A stretch of 64,000 bases of DNA from RPRB01 sp035543115 (lineage in GTDB: Bacteria > Myxococcota > Myxococcia > Myxococcales > Myxococcaceae), in assembly GCA_035543115.1 (NCBI GenBank), contig DATKKF010000134.1, positions 8,506-72,505 of the forward strand, in the 5' to 3' direction. The notes below the pieces were generated by a model that saw nothing but the letters and a program-made list of their open reading frames with translations, did no database searches and had not been told where the DNA came from. Both the position numbers and the translations under genes were made by a program. Below are positions 51,557-59,915 of this stretch, one piece after another. Position 1 is the first letter of the stretch. Each line of letters opens with the position of its first letter.

Positions 51557-52378
51557 TCAAAAGGCGTAAGAGATGCCGGCCCGGGCCATCACGCTTCCGG
51601 GGTTGAGGCCGCCGATCTCGAAGGCCGGCCCGCCCACGATGCTCAACCGCTCGTCCATGAAGGTCAGCGCGATGGTCGGGCCGAGCAGGTGACGGGGCCC
51701 ACCTTCCGCCTCCGCGGGGTCGAACTCGCCCTCCAGGTCCTGTCCGACGTACTCCGCGCCGAGCCGGAGCCAGCTCAGCACCCGCATCGAGGCGCCGGCG
51801 GTGAGCATGACGTCCACCGGATCCCGGCCAGTGGCGAAGATGTGCTCCACGTGGGTGGAGACCTGTCCGCGGAAGCGGCCGAACTCGAGGCCCAGCTGCA
51901 GCCGCCCGTAGGCGCCGTTGCCGCCGCTCAGCTCGTGAACCCAGCCTCCGTTGAGCACCATCTGCACGTTCTTCCACGCGCGGGGGAAGAGGCCGAAGCG
52001 CAGGCCGGCGGTGGCACCGGTCGAGCCGCCGTTGGTGACGTAGTCCCTCCCCAGCACGCCGATGGCCTGCACCGCCATCCAGTCGGTCAGGCCGATCTCG
52101 CCGCCGATCTCGCCCATGCCTCCGGGGCTGCCGAGGTTGCTGGCGAAGGGCCGCGCCGGGTTGCCGCTGCCGTTGTAGGTGAAGCGGCTGATGACCGCGG
52201 CCTGCAGCTGGCCCGGGAGCTGGCTCGAGTCGGCGAACATCCACCCACCGTTGCCCGGCCGCTGCTGCCCGGGCGCGAAGTCCGCGCGCTTGCGGATGTC
52301 GTTGTCCCCGAGCTCCTCCTCGGCGATGGCGACGTGGGACAGCAGCGCGACGACCACGATGGGCAAGGCATGGCGCAT
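51557..52378 (-). CDS. Exported beta-barrel-type outer-membrane protein
   Basis: A 273-residue protein with a signal peptide (MRHALPIVVVALLSHVAIA) and alternating amphipathic strands separated by Gly/Asn turns (for example GEIGGEIGLTDWMAVQAIGVLG and LGLEFGRFRGQVSTHVEHIF), ending in a terminal aromatic residue (GISYAF). This fits a small transporter-like or porin-like barrel. It is flanked by phosphoesterase genes 2 and 3, so a role in solute passage is possible but unproven. ATG 52378 begins the signal. Confidence 0.65.
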   Translation of the reverse strand: MRHALPIVVVALLSHVAIAEEELGDNDIRKRADFAPGQQRPGNGGWMFADSSQLPGQLQAAVISRFTYNGSGNPARPFASNLGSPGGMGEIGGEIGLTDWMAVQAIGVLGRDYVTNGGSTGATAGLRFGLFPRAWKNVQMVLNGGWVHELSGGNGAYGRLQLGLEFGRFRGQVSTHVEHIFATGRDPVDVMLTAGASMRVLSWLRLGAEYVGQDLEGEFDPAEAEGGPRHLLGPTIALTFMDERLSIVGGPAFEIGGLNPGSVMARAGISYAF

Positions 52379-52816
52379 GGGTGACTCCCTCCGCGTAACG
52401 ACCAGCGGTGGGTGCTTTACGCCCCGCTCGGGTGCGTCTTGACGCTCGACGCGTGAACTCTGCGCGCAGCGGGCCGGCCTGAAACGTTCCGCCACCGTTG
52501 GCCCGGGGCTCGCGAGTCCGCGGGGTTGCGATGCCGATGGATCCGTGGTCCGCGACCGTCGATTGCAGTCGTGAGACGATGGGCGTCGCACGTTCGCCAC
52601 GCCATGAGCGAGAGCGGGGCGTCGTCGAGAATTCACGACACGGCAACCCGAAACGTGGGGGTGGTCCAGCCGCCCCGGGCCTCCGCAAATCAGGACGCCG
52701 GCCCCGGCGACGCCGATGCCACCATCTTGCACCTGCGCGCCCGGCAGGGGTGGAGGCGGCGCCGGTCGCGGACGCGCGGCTGCAGCGGCTCGTCGATTCC
52801 GACCGAGCCGGCCCGG
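52379..52816. other. 438-base intergenic region upstream of the outer-membrane protein gene
   Basis: No convincing gene. Near the start codon is a 6-bp inverted repeat, GCGTAA (52393-52398) and TTACGC (52417-52422). Further up is a near-palindrome centred on GAATTC (52624-52639). Either could be a regulatory site, but neither matches a known operator. The region also holds the 3' flank of phosphoesterase 3. Confidence 0.45.
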
Positions 52817-55800
52817 CTACTCGCGCACCGCGACCGCGTTCCGGACCGCGGGCATGCGGTGGCCTCGCCCGCGCACGCTCTGCCAGATCGCCTCGTTCAG
52901 CAGGTGGCGGTCCGCGGCGTCCGGGCGGGTGAAGTCCATCCGCCTCATCTCCGCGGCCAGCGGCGCGTCCGGTGCGTTGATCTCCGTCAGCGAGACCTTG
53001 GGCGACAGGGCGTCGAAGGAGCGGAAGTCGGGCCGGCGGGTGAAGGCCTTACGCATCGGCCGGGCCAGCGCATCGAACTGGGTGAGGGGCTCGGCGCCCA
53101 CGATGAGCTCCATGGTGCGGAGCATGGAGACCGTCGAGTAGCGGGTCGAGTCCACCTTCCCGGTCTGGGTGTAGGGGCTGATGGCCAGGGCGACGGTGCG
53201 ATGGCCGTCGACGTGGTCGGGACCGTCCTGGGCATCGTCCTCGATGACGAAGATGGCGGTGTCCTTCCAGAATCTGGAATGGGAGACCGTCTCCACCAGC
53301 GTCCCGAGCGCCTGGTCGTTGTCCGCCACCATCGCCTGGGGTGAGAAGGCGCCGGTGGCGGTGCCGACGGTGTGGTCACGCGGCAGGTAGACGAACTGCA
53401 CGGTGGGCATCGAGCCCGTCTTCTCGAACCCGGCAAACTCCCGGAGCCATTCCTTCAACCGCTCGACGTCCGGGTAGTCGAGGTCCCAGCCCGAGTAGAG
53501 CATGTCGGTGTGGCCCTCCAGCCCCGGCATCGAGGTGGGGATGCCAGGCTGCATCGGCGGCGTGCCCCGGAGACCGTCGAGGAAGAAGCCGTAGTTCCGG
53601 TAGGAGATGCCCTTGTCGGCCAGGCGGTCCCAGAGGAACGAGTGGAAGGGGTCTGGACCGGGCAATCCCGCGGTCTCGTCGTTCTCGAATCCGCCGAAAT
53701 CGTAAAGGCGTCCGGCCCACCCGTAGTCCAGCGGCCAGTTCTTCTGGTTGTAGGTGTTGGCGAAGCCGTTGTTGGACCACGCCCAGCCGTCGGCCGAGAC
53801 CTCGCCGTCGCAGTAGAAGTTGTCGAAGGTGACGAACTGCCGGGCCAGCGCGTGCTGGTTCGGGGTGACCCTCTCTCCGAAGATGGCCAGGCTCGGGTCG
53901 CCGTTCCCCCGACCGAGGTCGCCCAGGACCTGATCATAGGTCCGGTTCTCCTTCAGCACGTAGATGACGTGCTTGATGGGACTCGGGTCACCAGGCCGGA
54001 GCGGGATGACCTCGCCGTGGTCCTCGTGCCCATCGCCGTGGTGGTCGTCCTCGCGCTCGGCCAGCTCACCCGGGAAGCGATTGTTGCGGATGACCTGCTC
54101 GGTGTAACGCTCGAGCCGCTCCTCGTCGGGGACGTCGATGCGGGAGAGCGTGCCCACCAGCTGGTCGGCGATGTACGCGCCCTCGGCGACCGGGCCCACG
54201 CCCACCCCCTTCATGTTGATGACGAAGAGCGTGCTCCCGGAGGGATCGATCGCCACTCCGGAGGGGAACCACGCGGTGGGGATGAGTCCCTCCACCCGGT
54301 CACGGCCCTTCCCCGGCGTGCCGAGCCGGATCTGGGCGAGGTCGTTGTCTCCGGCGTTGGCCACGTAGAGGGTGCGCCCGTCCCGGGACAGCGCCAGCCC
54401 GTTGGGGCTCGCGCCCATCGGCGCGCCCGGCCAGGGACGGAGCGAGATGCTGCGGAGCACCCGGTTCGACCGGCTGTCCACCACGGAGATCTCGTCCGAG
54501 TCGGTGTCGGCCACGTAGAGCTCGTCGCGGGACGGGTGCTGGAGCAGGGCGCTGGGGTGAAGACCGACCGTCAGCGTCTTGAGCGGCCCGCCAGTCACCG
54601 GGTCCGACACGGTCACCGTGTTCCCTCCCCAGTTGCTGACGAAGGCCCGCTTGCCGTCCCGGGACAGCGCGATGCCGTAGGGGAGATGGCCGACCGGGCC
54701 CGCGCCCACCACCTTCCGCGCCCCGAGGTCGACCACCAGGAGCTGGTCGGCCAGGTTGCCCGCGACCAGCAGCCGCTTGTCGTCCGCGGAGAGCGCGAGC
54801 CCCGCCGGCCAGGTTCCGGCAGGCAGGTTGATGGGGTCGCCCTCGACGAGCTTGCCGCCGCCCAGGGCGAAGACCCGAATGGCGTCGTTGGTGCCATCCG
54901 AGGCGTACACCTGCTTCCCGTCGCGTGACACCACCAGGCCCAGGTAGTGGCTGCCCTGGTCGTCCGGGATGCCGGGGACGGTCTGGAGCACTTGCCCCGA
55001 GCGCGGGTCGATCAGCATCAGCGAGTGGTGGTCGTATCCGCCGTTGGCGACGAGGAGCTGCGAGCCGTCCGGGGTGAGGGTCAGCGCCAGCGGCCCGGAG
55101 CCGACCAGCGACTGCTTCCCCGCGGGCGCGATGAGCCAGCCGTTGCTGGTCAGCGTCCGGGGCTTCTCCTCTCCCACCCAGAACGCCGCGTAGGCCAGGA
55201 CCGAATAGCCGTCGTTGGCGAGGAAGAACGCCTTCCAGCGGCCAGGCGCCAGGGGCCAGGCGCCGGAGCCGGCGGCGAAGGTGAGCGTCCCGCTGGTGTA
55301 CGCCGCGCCGGGAGTCTTGCTGCCACCCACGTAGTACCAGAGGGTGGAGCCGAGGCTGCCCGGGGTCGTGCCGTCGGGATAGATGCCCACCCAGTCGGTG
55401 GCGTTCCCGGGGCCGTCCGAGAAGCTGGCGACGATCGGCTCTCCCGGCGGATAGATGCTCTTGCTGGTGGAGAGGACCGACTGCTGTCCCCGCCGGACGC
55501 TGAAGCTGGTCGAAGCGAGGATGGTGTACCCATCGTTCTCCAGGAAGAACGCGGTCCACTGCCCGGCCCCGAGAGGCCAGCTCCCCGAGCCGTCGGCGAA
55601 GGTGAGGGTTCCGCTGGTCGGTGCCGCGCCGGGAGTCTTGCTGCCACCGACGTAGTACCAGAGCGTCGAGCCCACCTGTCCGGGCGTCTGACCCTGCTTG
55701 TAGATGCCCACCCAGTCCTTGCTGTTCCCCGGGCCACCGGAGAAGGTGATCCGGATCGGCTCACCGCGGTCGTAGGTGGTCTTCTCCGCGCTGAGGGCGG

Positions 55801-55888
55801 GGGCAGCGAGCGCGCGGGCGTCCAGCCCCGCCGCACCGAATGCCGTGAACCAGGCCAGCACCGCTCCGAGGAGGTGTCGTGCGCGCAT
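52817..55888 (-). CDS. Secreted YVTN beta-propeller phosphoesterase (3) with duplicated N-terminal domain
   Basis: A 1023-residue protein: signal peptide (about 1-29), two tandem copies of a domain with GPGN-x2-DWVGIY (residues 32-131 and 139-238), a propeller (about 245-610) and a phosphoesterase domain (about 650-960; YVLKENRTYDQVLGDLG, EDDAQDGPDHVDGHR). A His/Asp-rich linker (EDDHHGDGHEDHG) precedes the catalytic domain. The duplicated domain looks like a calcium- or phosphate-binding beta-sandwich, but I do not recognise it securely. It is the third paralogue in 11 kb. Confidence 0.9.
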   Translation of the reverse strand: MRARHLLGAVLAWFTAFGAAGLDARALAAPALSAEKTTYDRGEPIRITFSGGPGNSKDWVGIYKQGQTPGQVGSTLWYYVGGSKTPGAAPTSGTLTFADGSGSWPLGAGQWTAFFLENDGYTILASTSFSVRRGQQSVLSTSKSIYPPGEPIVASFSDGPGNATDWVGIYPDGTTPGSLGSTLWYYVGGSKTPGAAYTSGTLTFAAGSGAWPLAPGRWKAFFLANDGYSVLAYAAFWVGEEKPRTLTSNGWLIAPAGKQSLVGSGPLALTLTPDGSQLLVANGGYDHHSLMLIDPRSGQVLQTVPGIPDDQGSHYLGLVVSRDGKQVYASDGTNDAIRVFALGGGKLVEGDPINLPAGTWPAGLALSADDKRLLVAGNLADQLLVVDLGARKVVGAGPVGHLPYGIALSRDGKRAFVSNWGGNTVTVSDPVTGGPLKTLTVGLHPSALLQHPSRDELYVADTDSDEISVVDSRSNRVLRSISLRPWPGAPMGASPNGLALSRDGRTLYVANAGDNDLAQIRLGTPGKGRDRVEGLIPTAWFPSGVAIDPSGSTLFVINMKGVGVGPVAEGAYIADQLVGTLSRIDVPDEERLERYTEQVIRNNRFPGELAEREDDHHGDGHEDHGEVIPLRPGDPSPIKHVIYVLKENRTYDQVLGDLGRGNGDPSLAIFGERVTPNQHALARQFVTFDNFYCDGEVSADGWAWSNNGFANTYNQKNWPLDYGWAGRLYDFGGFENDETAGLPGPDPFHSFLWDRLADKGISYRNYGFFLDGLRGTPPMQPGIPTSMPGLEGHTDMLYSGWDLDYPDVERLKEWLREFAGFEKTGSMPTVQFVYLPRDHTVGTATGAFSPQAMVADNDQALGTLVETVSHSRFWKDTAIFVIEDDAQDGPDHVDGHRTVALAISPYTQTGKVDSTRYSTVSMLRTMELIVGAEPLTQFDALARPMRKAFTRRPDFRSFDALSPKVSLTEINAPDAPLAAEMRRMDFTRPDAADRHLLNEAIWQSVRGRGHRMPAVRNAVAVRE
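55175..55795 (-). repeat. Internal tandem duplication encoding two DWVGIY domains
   Basis: Two approximately 100-residue units, offset by 107 residues, share the identical 16-residue run STLWYYVGGSKTPGAA as well as GPGN..DWVGIY and GTLTFA.GSG.WPL. The DNA is also closely similar around 55300-55345 and 55620-55665, pointing to a fairly recent duplication or gene conversion. Confidence 0.8.
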
Positions 55889-56011
55889 GAGCTCACTCCC
55901 GCGCAGGCGGCATGGGTGGGATGACAGTCGCCGCTCGCGTGGGGCGACCGTGCACGTCGATCGTGACGCGCGGTTGGCGCTTCAGTGCCTTCCTGTGCGC
56001 GCCGACCGGCA

Positions 56012-56028
56012 CTCATCGCGTTCTCATC
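56012..56028. promoter_or_regulatory. CTCATC direct repeat with 11-bp spacing
   Basis: CTCATC at 56012-56017 and 56023-56028 repeat the half-site seen between phosphoesterases 1 and 2, with the same 11-bp phase. The pair lies about 124 bases upstream of phosphoesterase 3 and 145 bases upstream of the ABC ATPase gene, so the target gene is ambiguous. Confidence 0.4.
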
Positions 56029-56172
56029 TGGCCCATCCCCTGAGCCTGCCTGCCCTGGAGCCCGCTGCGAACGTCACACCGGCGGAGGCCGTGGCCGGGA
56101 GCTGGCACTGGAAACCCTGATCAGCGGGACTTGCCGTCCTGGGCTCGTGTTGAGTAACAGGCGCCGTCCCTC

Positions 56173-57105
56173 ATGGCGGCCCTGGCGATCGAGGTGGAGC
56201 GGCTGGTGAAGCGCTTCGGCGACCTGGTCGCCGTCGACGGCCTCGATCTCGCCGTCCCCGCCGGGAGCTGCCTCGGGCTGCTCGGGCCCAACGGGGCGGG
56301 GAAGACCACCACCGTGGAGATCCTCGAGGGCCTCCAGCCCGCCACGTCCGGGACGGTGCGCGTCCTCGGGCGGACATGGGCCGACGACCCAGGAGGGATC
56401 CGCTCGCGGATCGGCGGGACCCTTCAAGAGACGCGCTTCCACGAGAAGCTCACCGTCGAGGAGACGCTCACTCTGTTCCGCAGCTTCTACCCCCGCGGGC
56501 TTGCGGTGGAGACCGCGCTCGCCCAGGTGGCGCTGGAGGAGAAGCGACGATCCCGGGTGGGTACGCTGTCCGGGGGTCAGAAGCAGCGCCTGGCGCTCGC
56601 CGTGGGCCTGGTGGGCGACCCCGAGCTCCTCTTCCTCGACGAGCCGACCACCGGCCTCGACCCGGTGAGCCGCCGGGGCCTGTGGACCATCATCGAGGGG
56701 CTGAAGGGCCGGGGTCGGACGGTGGTGCTGACCACGCACTACATGGAGGAGGCGGCCGTGCTCTGCGACGACATCGTCATCGTCGACCACGGGAAGGTCG
56801 TCGCCCGCGGCAGCCCCGAGGCGCTGGTCCACTCGCTCGGCGGTGAGCAGCTCATCGAGTTCGTGGCCCACCCGCCCATCCCTCCCGAGGCGCTGGAGCG
56901 GGTGCCCGGGTTCAGCAGCCGCCGGCAGCGGGGCGAGACCGTCTCGCTCTCGGTGCAGGCGCTGCACGAGGCCGTCCCGGTGCTCCTGCGCATCGCCGAT
57001 GAGCAAGGGAGCGAGCTGGCGTGGCTGTCCACGCGTGCGGCCACACTCGACGACGTGTTTCTTGCGCTCACCGGGCGCACCCTGACCGAGGCCGAGGAAG
57101 GATGA
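56173..57105 (+). CDS. ABC-2 type exporter ATPase
   Basis: A 310-residue ATPase with Walker A GPNGAGKTT, signature LSGGQKQRLALAV, Walker B ELLFLDEPTTGLDP and switch His in LTTHYMEEA. The C-terminal 80 residues form the accessory domain common in drug or lipid exporters (DrrA-like). It overlaps the permease start by 4 bases. Substrate cannot be predicted. It is divergent from phosphoesterase 3. Confidence 0.93.
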   Translation: MAALAIEVERLVKRFGDLVAVDGLDLAVPAGSCLGLLGPNGAGKTTTVEILEGLQPATSGTVRVLGRTWADDPGGIRSRIGGTLQETRFHEKLTVEETLTLFRSFYPRGLAVETALAQVALEEKRRSRVGTLSGGQKQRLALAVGLVGDPELLFLDEPTTGLDPVSRRGLWTIIEGLKGRGRTVVLTTHYMEEAAVLCDDIVIVDHGKVVARGSPEALVHSLGGEQLIEFVAHPPIPPEALERVPGFSSRRQRGETVSLSVQALHEAVPVLLRIADEQGSELAWLSTRAATLDDVFLALTGRTLTEAEEG

Positions 57106-58148
57106 GCGGCCCGGCAGGCTGGCTGAACCCCCGCTGGCAGCTGTTCCTCATGCGGCTGCGCTCGTTCACCCGCGAGCCTTCAGCCACTTTCTGGGTCTTC
57201 GGCTTTCCGCTCCTGATGTCCATCGCGCTCGGTCTCGCCTTCCGGAACCAGGGGGCGAGTCGGCTCTCCGTCGCGGTGGCCGACGGGCCGAAGCGGCCGG
57301 AGGTGCTGGCTGCGCTCGGCGGGAGCGAGGGGCTGAGCGCCGACACCATGCCTCTGGCTGAGGCGCGGGAGGCGCTCCGGCGGGGGAAGGTGGCGCTGGT
57401 CATCGTGCCGGAGTCCACCCCCCGGCTCCTGCTCGACCCCACCCAGCCCGACGCGCGCACCGCGCGGCTCCTCGCCGTGGACGCGCTCCAGCGCGCTGCG
57501 GGCAGGACCGACCCACGCCCCCTCGCCGAGGAGCAGGTGACGGTCCCGGGCAGCCGGTACATCGACTTCCTGGTCCCCGGCCTGCTCGGGTTCGGGCTGA
57601 TGTCGTCGAGCATCTGGGGCCTCGGATGGGCCATCGTCCAGATGCGGATGGGGAAGCTCCTCCGCCGGCTCGCCGCGACGCCGATGCGGAAGCTGGACTT
57701 CCTGCTCGCCTTCGCCACCGGGAGGCTCCTCCTCGCGCTGCTCGAGGTCCTCTTCTTCCTCGGCTTCGCCCGCCTCATCTTCGACGTCCGGGTGGCCGGG
57801 AACCCGCTGACCTTCGTGCTCTGGGCGCTGGCGGGCGCCGTCAGCTTCGCCGGGCTCTCGGCGCTGGTGGCCAGCCGGGCCGAGAGCTCCGAGACCGCCA
57901 GCGGCCTGATGAACCTGGTCACCCTGCCGATGACGGTCCTCTCGGGGGTGTTCTTCTCGGCCAGCCACTTCCCCGCGTGGCTCCAGCCGGTGCTGCAGGC
58001 CCTGCCGTTGACCGCCCTCATCGATGGGCTCCGCGCCGTTGCCATCGACGGAGCGGGGGTGCCGGCACTGCTCCTGCCGGGCCTGGTGCTGCTGGTCTGG
58101 GGGGTGGGGAGCTTCGCCCTGGCGCTCCGGCTCTTCCGCTGGACGTGA
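57102..58148 (+). CDS. ABC-2 type exporter permease
   Basis: A 348-residue permease: one N-terminal helix (about 28-45), a periplasmic domain (about 50-150), then five helices (from YIDFLVPGLLGFGLMSSSIW onward). The late motif LVTLPMTVLSGVFFSASHFPAWLQPVLQALPLTALIDGLRA is a hallmark of the ABC-2 family. ATG 57102 overlaps the ATPase stop. It ends 24 bases from the convergent radical SAM gene. Confidence 0.93.
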   Translation: MSGPAGWLNPRWQLFLMRLRSFTREPSATFWVFGFPLLMSIALGLAFRNQGASRLSVAVADGPKRPEVLAALGGSEGLSADTMPLAEAREALRRGKVALVIVPESTPRLLLDPTQPDARTARLLAVDALQRAAGRTDPRPLAEEQVTVPGSRYIDFLVPGLLGFGLMSSSIWGLGWAIVQMRMGKLLRRLAATPMRKLDFLLAFATGRLLLALLEVLFFLGFARLIFDVRVAGNPLTFVLWALAGAVSFAGLSALVASRAESSETASGLMNLVTLPMTVLSGVFFSASHFPAWLQPVLQALPLTALIDGLRAVAIDGAGVPALLLPGLVLLVWGVGSFALALRLFRWT

Positions 58149-58172
58149 GAGAGGCGATGCCGGCTCGTCACC

Positions 58173-59822
58173 TCAGGCGAGCGATGCCTCCGGGGCGCCC
58201 GCGCCCATTCGCTCCAGCCAGCGCGCCTCGCCCAGCCGGGCGATCTCCGCTTTCTGCTTGCCGAGCTGTTCCTCGCAGTACGGGAGGAGCCCCTGGAAGT
58301 GGAGGTAGAGGACCGAGAGCGTGGCGAACGCCTCCAGGCCCGACGGGTTCTCCAGCACCACCCGGGTCAGCGCCCGCCAGTACGGCCTGCGGAGCGCGCC
58401 AGCCCAGGTGGCGGTCCAGCAAAGCCGGAGGAAGGTCCGGACGTTCCGGAAGAACAGCCGGACGCCGGGAGCGAGGTTGGGGAGAGTGTCCAGTCGGACC
58501 ACCGCCTCGGCGCATCGGGCAAAGTAGCGCGACGGATCGAACGAGTGCCGCAGCACCCGGAGCAGGTCGTCGAGGACGTGGGAGGGCGGCCGTCGAGTCC
58601 GGAACTGGATGCCGGCCGAGATCTGATCCCGGATCGCCTCGTCGTCGAAGTCCCGTGCCGCCGGGAAGAGCCGGCCTTCTGCCTCCAGCCGCCGGGCCAG
58701 CTGGGTGCCGGGCAGCGGATAAACCACGCCGGCCATCACCCAGGGGATGGAGGTGGCGTCGATGCACTGGATGATCCGCTGGCCGATGTCCGGTGCCTCG
58801 TCGTCCAGCCCCAGCAGGAAGCCGGAGTGCACCGTGGCCCCGGCCCGACGGTAGATCCGATCCACCGCCTCGGGGATGGAGAACCCGGTGTTCTGCGGCT
58901 TCCTGGCGGTGCGCAGCGCCTGGGGGTCCGGGGTCTCGATCCCCACCAGGAAGTACTTGAAGTGCGCGGCACGGAAGAGTGCCAGCAGCTCGTCGTCCTG
59001 CGCCACGTTCAGGGTGACGCTGGTCGAGAACTGGAAAGGATGCCCGTGGCGCTCGAGCCAGCCCGCGAGCTCTCGCAGCAGCGCCTTGGCCTTCGGGACG
59101 TGGCCCACCAGGTTGTCGTCGAAGAAGTCGACCTGGCCCCGATAGCCGAGCCGGTACAGCGCCTCGAGCTCGGCGAGGACCTGGGCCGGGTTCTTGGTGC
59201 GGTAGCGGTGCTCGAACAGGTCGATGACGTTGCAGAACTCGCAGTGGTGGGGGCACCCCCGCGAGTACTGAACGGCCATGTAGAGGTAGTCGCGGTGGTC
59301 CACGAGGTCGAACCGGGGGACGGGGGTCTCGCCGAGCTCCGCCGCCCTCCCGGCCTCGTAGACCCCGGAGAGGACTCCCCGGTCGAGATCGGCGAGGAAC
59401 CTGGGAATCGTCATCTCCGCCTCCCCGAGGCAGAGGAAGCCGGCGCCGACGCCCCGGTAGAGCGCGGGGTGCAGCGTGGGGTCCGGCCCTCCCACCACCA
59501 CCGTCTTTCCCAGCGCCACCGCCTGGCGGATGACCGCCAGGGCCCGTTGCCGGTGGACGATCTTGCACCCCACCAGCACCAGATTCGCCCAGGCCAGGTC
59601 GGAGTCCTCGAGCGGGCGCACGTTCTCGTCCACCAGCCGGAGCTCCCAGTGCGAGGGGAGCAGCGCGGCCACGGTGAGCAGCCCGAGCGGGGGGGTCATG
59701 TACTTCACCCCCACCAGCTGGCACACGCGCTCGAAGTTCCAGAACGAGAAGCTGCCGAACTTGGGCCAGACCAGCAATGCGCGCCGCCGTGGACCGCGAG
59801 CGTCGCTTCGGGGTGCCATCAT
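58173..59822 (-). CDS. B12-binding-domain radical SAM enzyme
   Basis: A 549-residue protein with a cobalamin-binding-like N-terminal domain (about 15-150; ALLVWPKFG, GLLTVAALLPSHWELRLVDENV), a radical SAM core (about 180-400) with the CxxxCxxC cluster motif CPHHCEFC, and a C-terminal region of about 130 residues. The usual B12-ligating DxHxxG is not obvious. Members methylate or rearrange lipids or natural products. The substrate is unknown. It is convergent with the ABC exporter; the two need not be linked. Confidence 0.88.
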   Translation of the reverse strand: MMAPRSDARGPRRRALLVWPKFGSFSFWNFERVCQLVGVKYMTPPLGLLTVAALLPSHWELRLVDENVRPLEDSDLAWANLVLVGCKIVHRQRALAVIRQAVALGKTVVVGGPDPTLHPALYRGVGAGFLCLGEAEMTIPRFLADLDRGVLSGVYEAGRAAELGETPVPRFDLVDHRDYLYMAVQYSRGCPHHCEFCNVIDLFEHRYRTKNPAQVLAELEALYRLGYRGQVDFFDDNLVGHVPKAKALLRELAGWLERHGHPFQFSTSVTLNVAQDDELLALFRAAHFKYFLVGIETPDPQALRTARKPQNTGFSIPEAVDRIYRRAGATVHSGFLLGLDDEAPDIGQRIIQCIDATSIPWVMAGVVYPLPGTQLARRLEAEGRLFPAARDFDDEAIRDQISAGIQFRTRRPPSHVLDDLLRVLRHSFDPSRYFARCAEAVVRLDTLPNLAPGVRLFFRNVRTFLRLCWTATWAGALRRPYWRALTRVVLENPSGLEAFATLSVLYLHFQGLLPYCEEQLGKQKAEIARLGEARWLERMGAGAPEASLA

Positions 59823-59915
59823 CTCACAAAGCTTGGTGCAGCACGGGCGGACGCGTCTTGACCGTGGTCAAGCCCGCTTGCAGCCCGGTGGGCCCCCCTG
59901 GTACGGCTTGGCCTC

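Noticed and set aside
52624..52639. Near-palindrome around GAATTC upstream of the barrel protein
   Set aside because: One mismatched pair, far from the start codon, and no known operator match.
55921..55927. CTGTCAT half-site (minus strand) near phosphoesterase 3
   Set aside because: No partner half-site at 11 bp, so a full Pho box is not supported.
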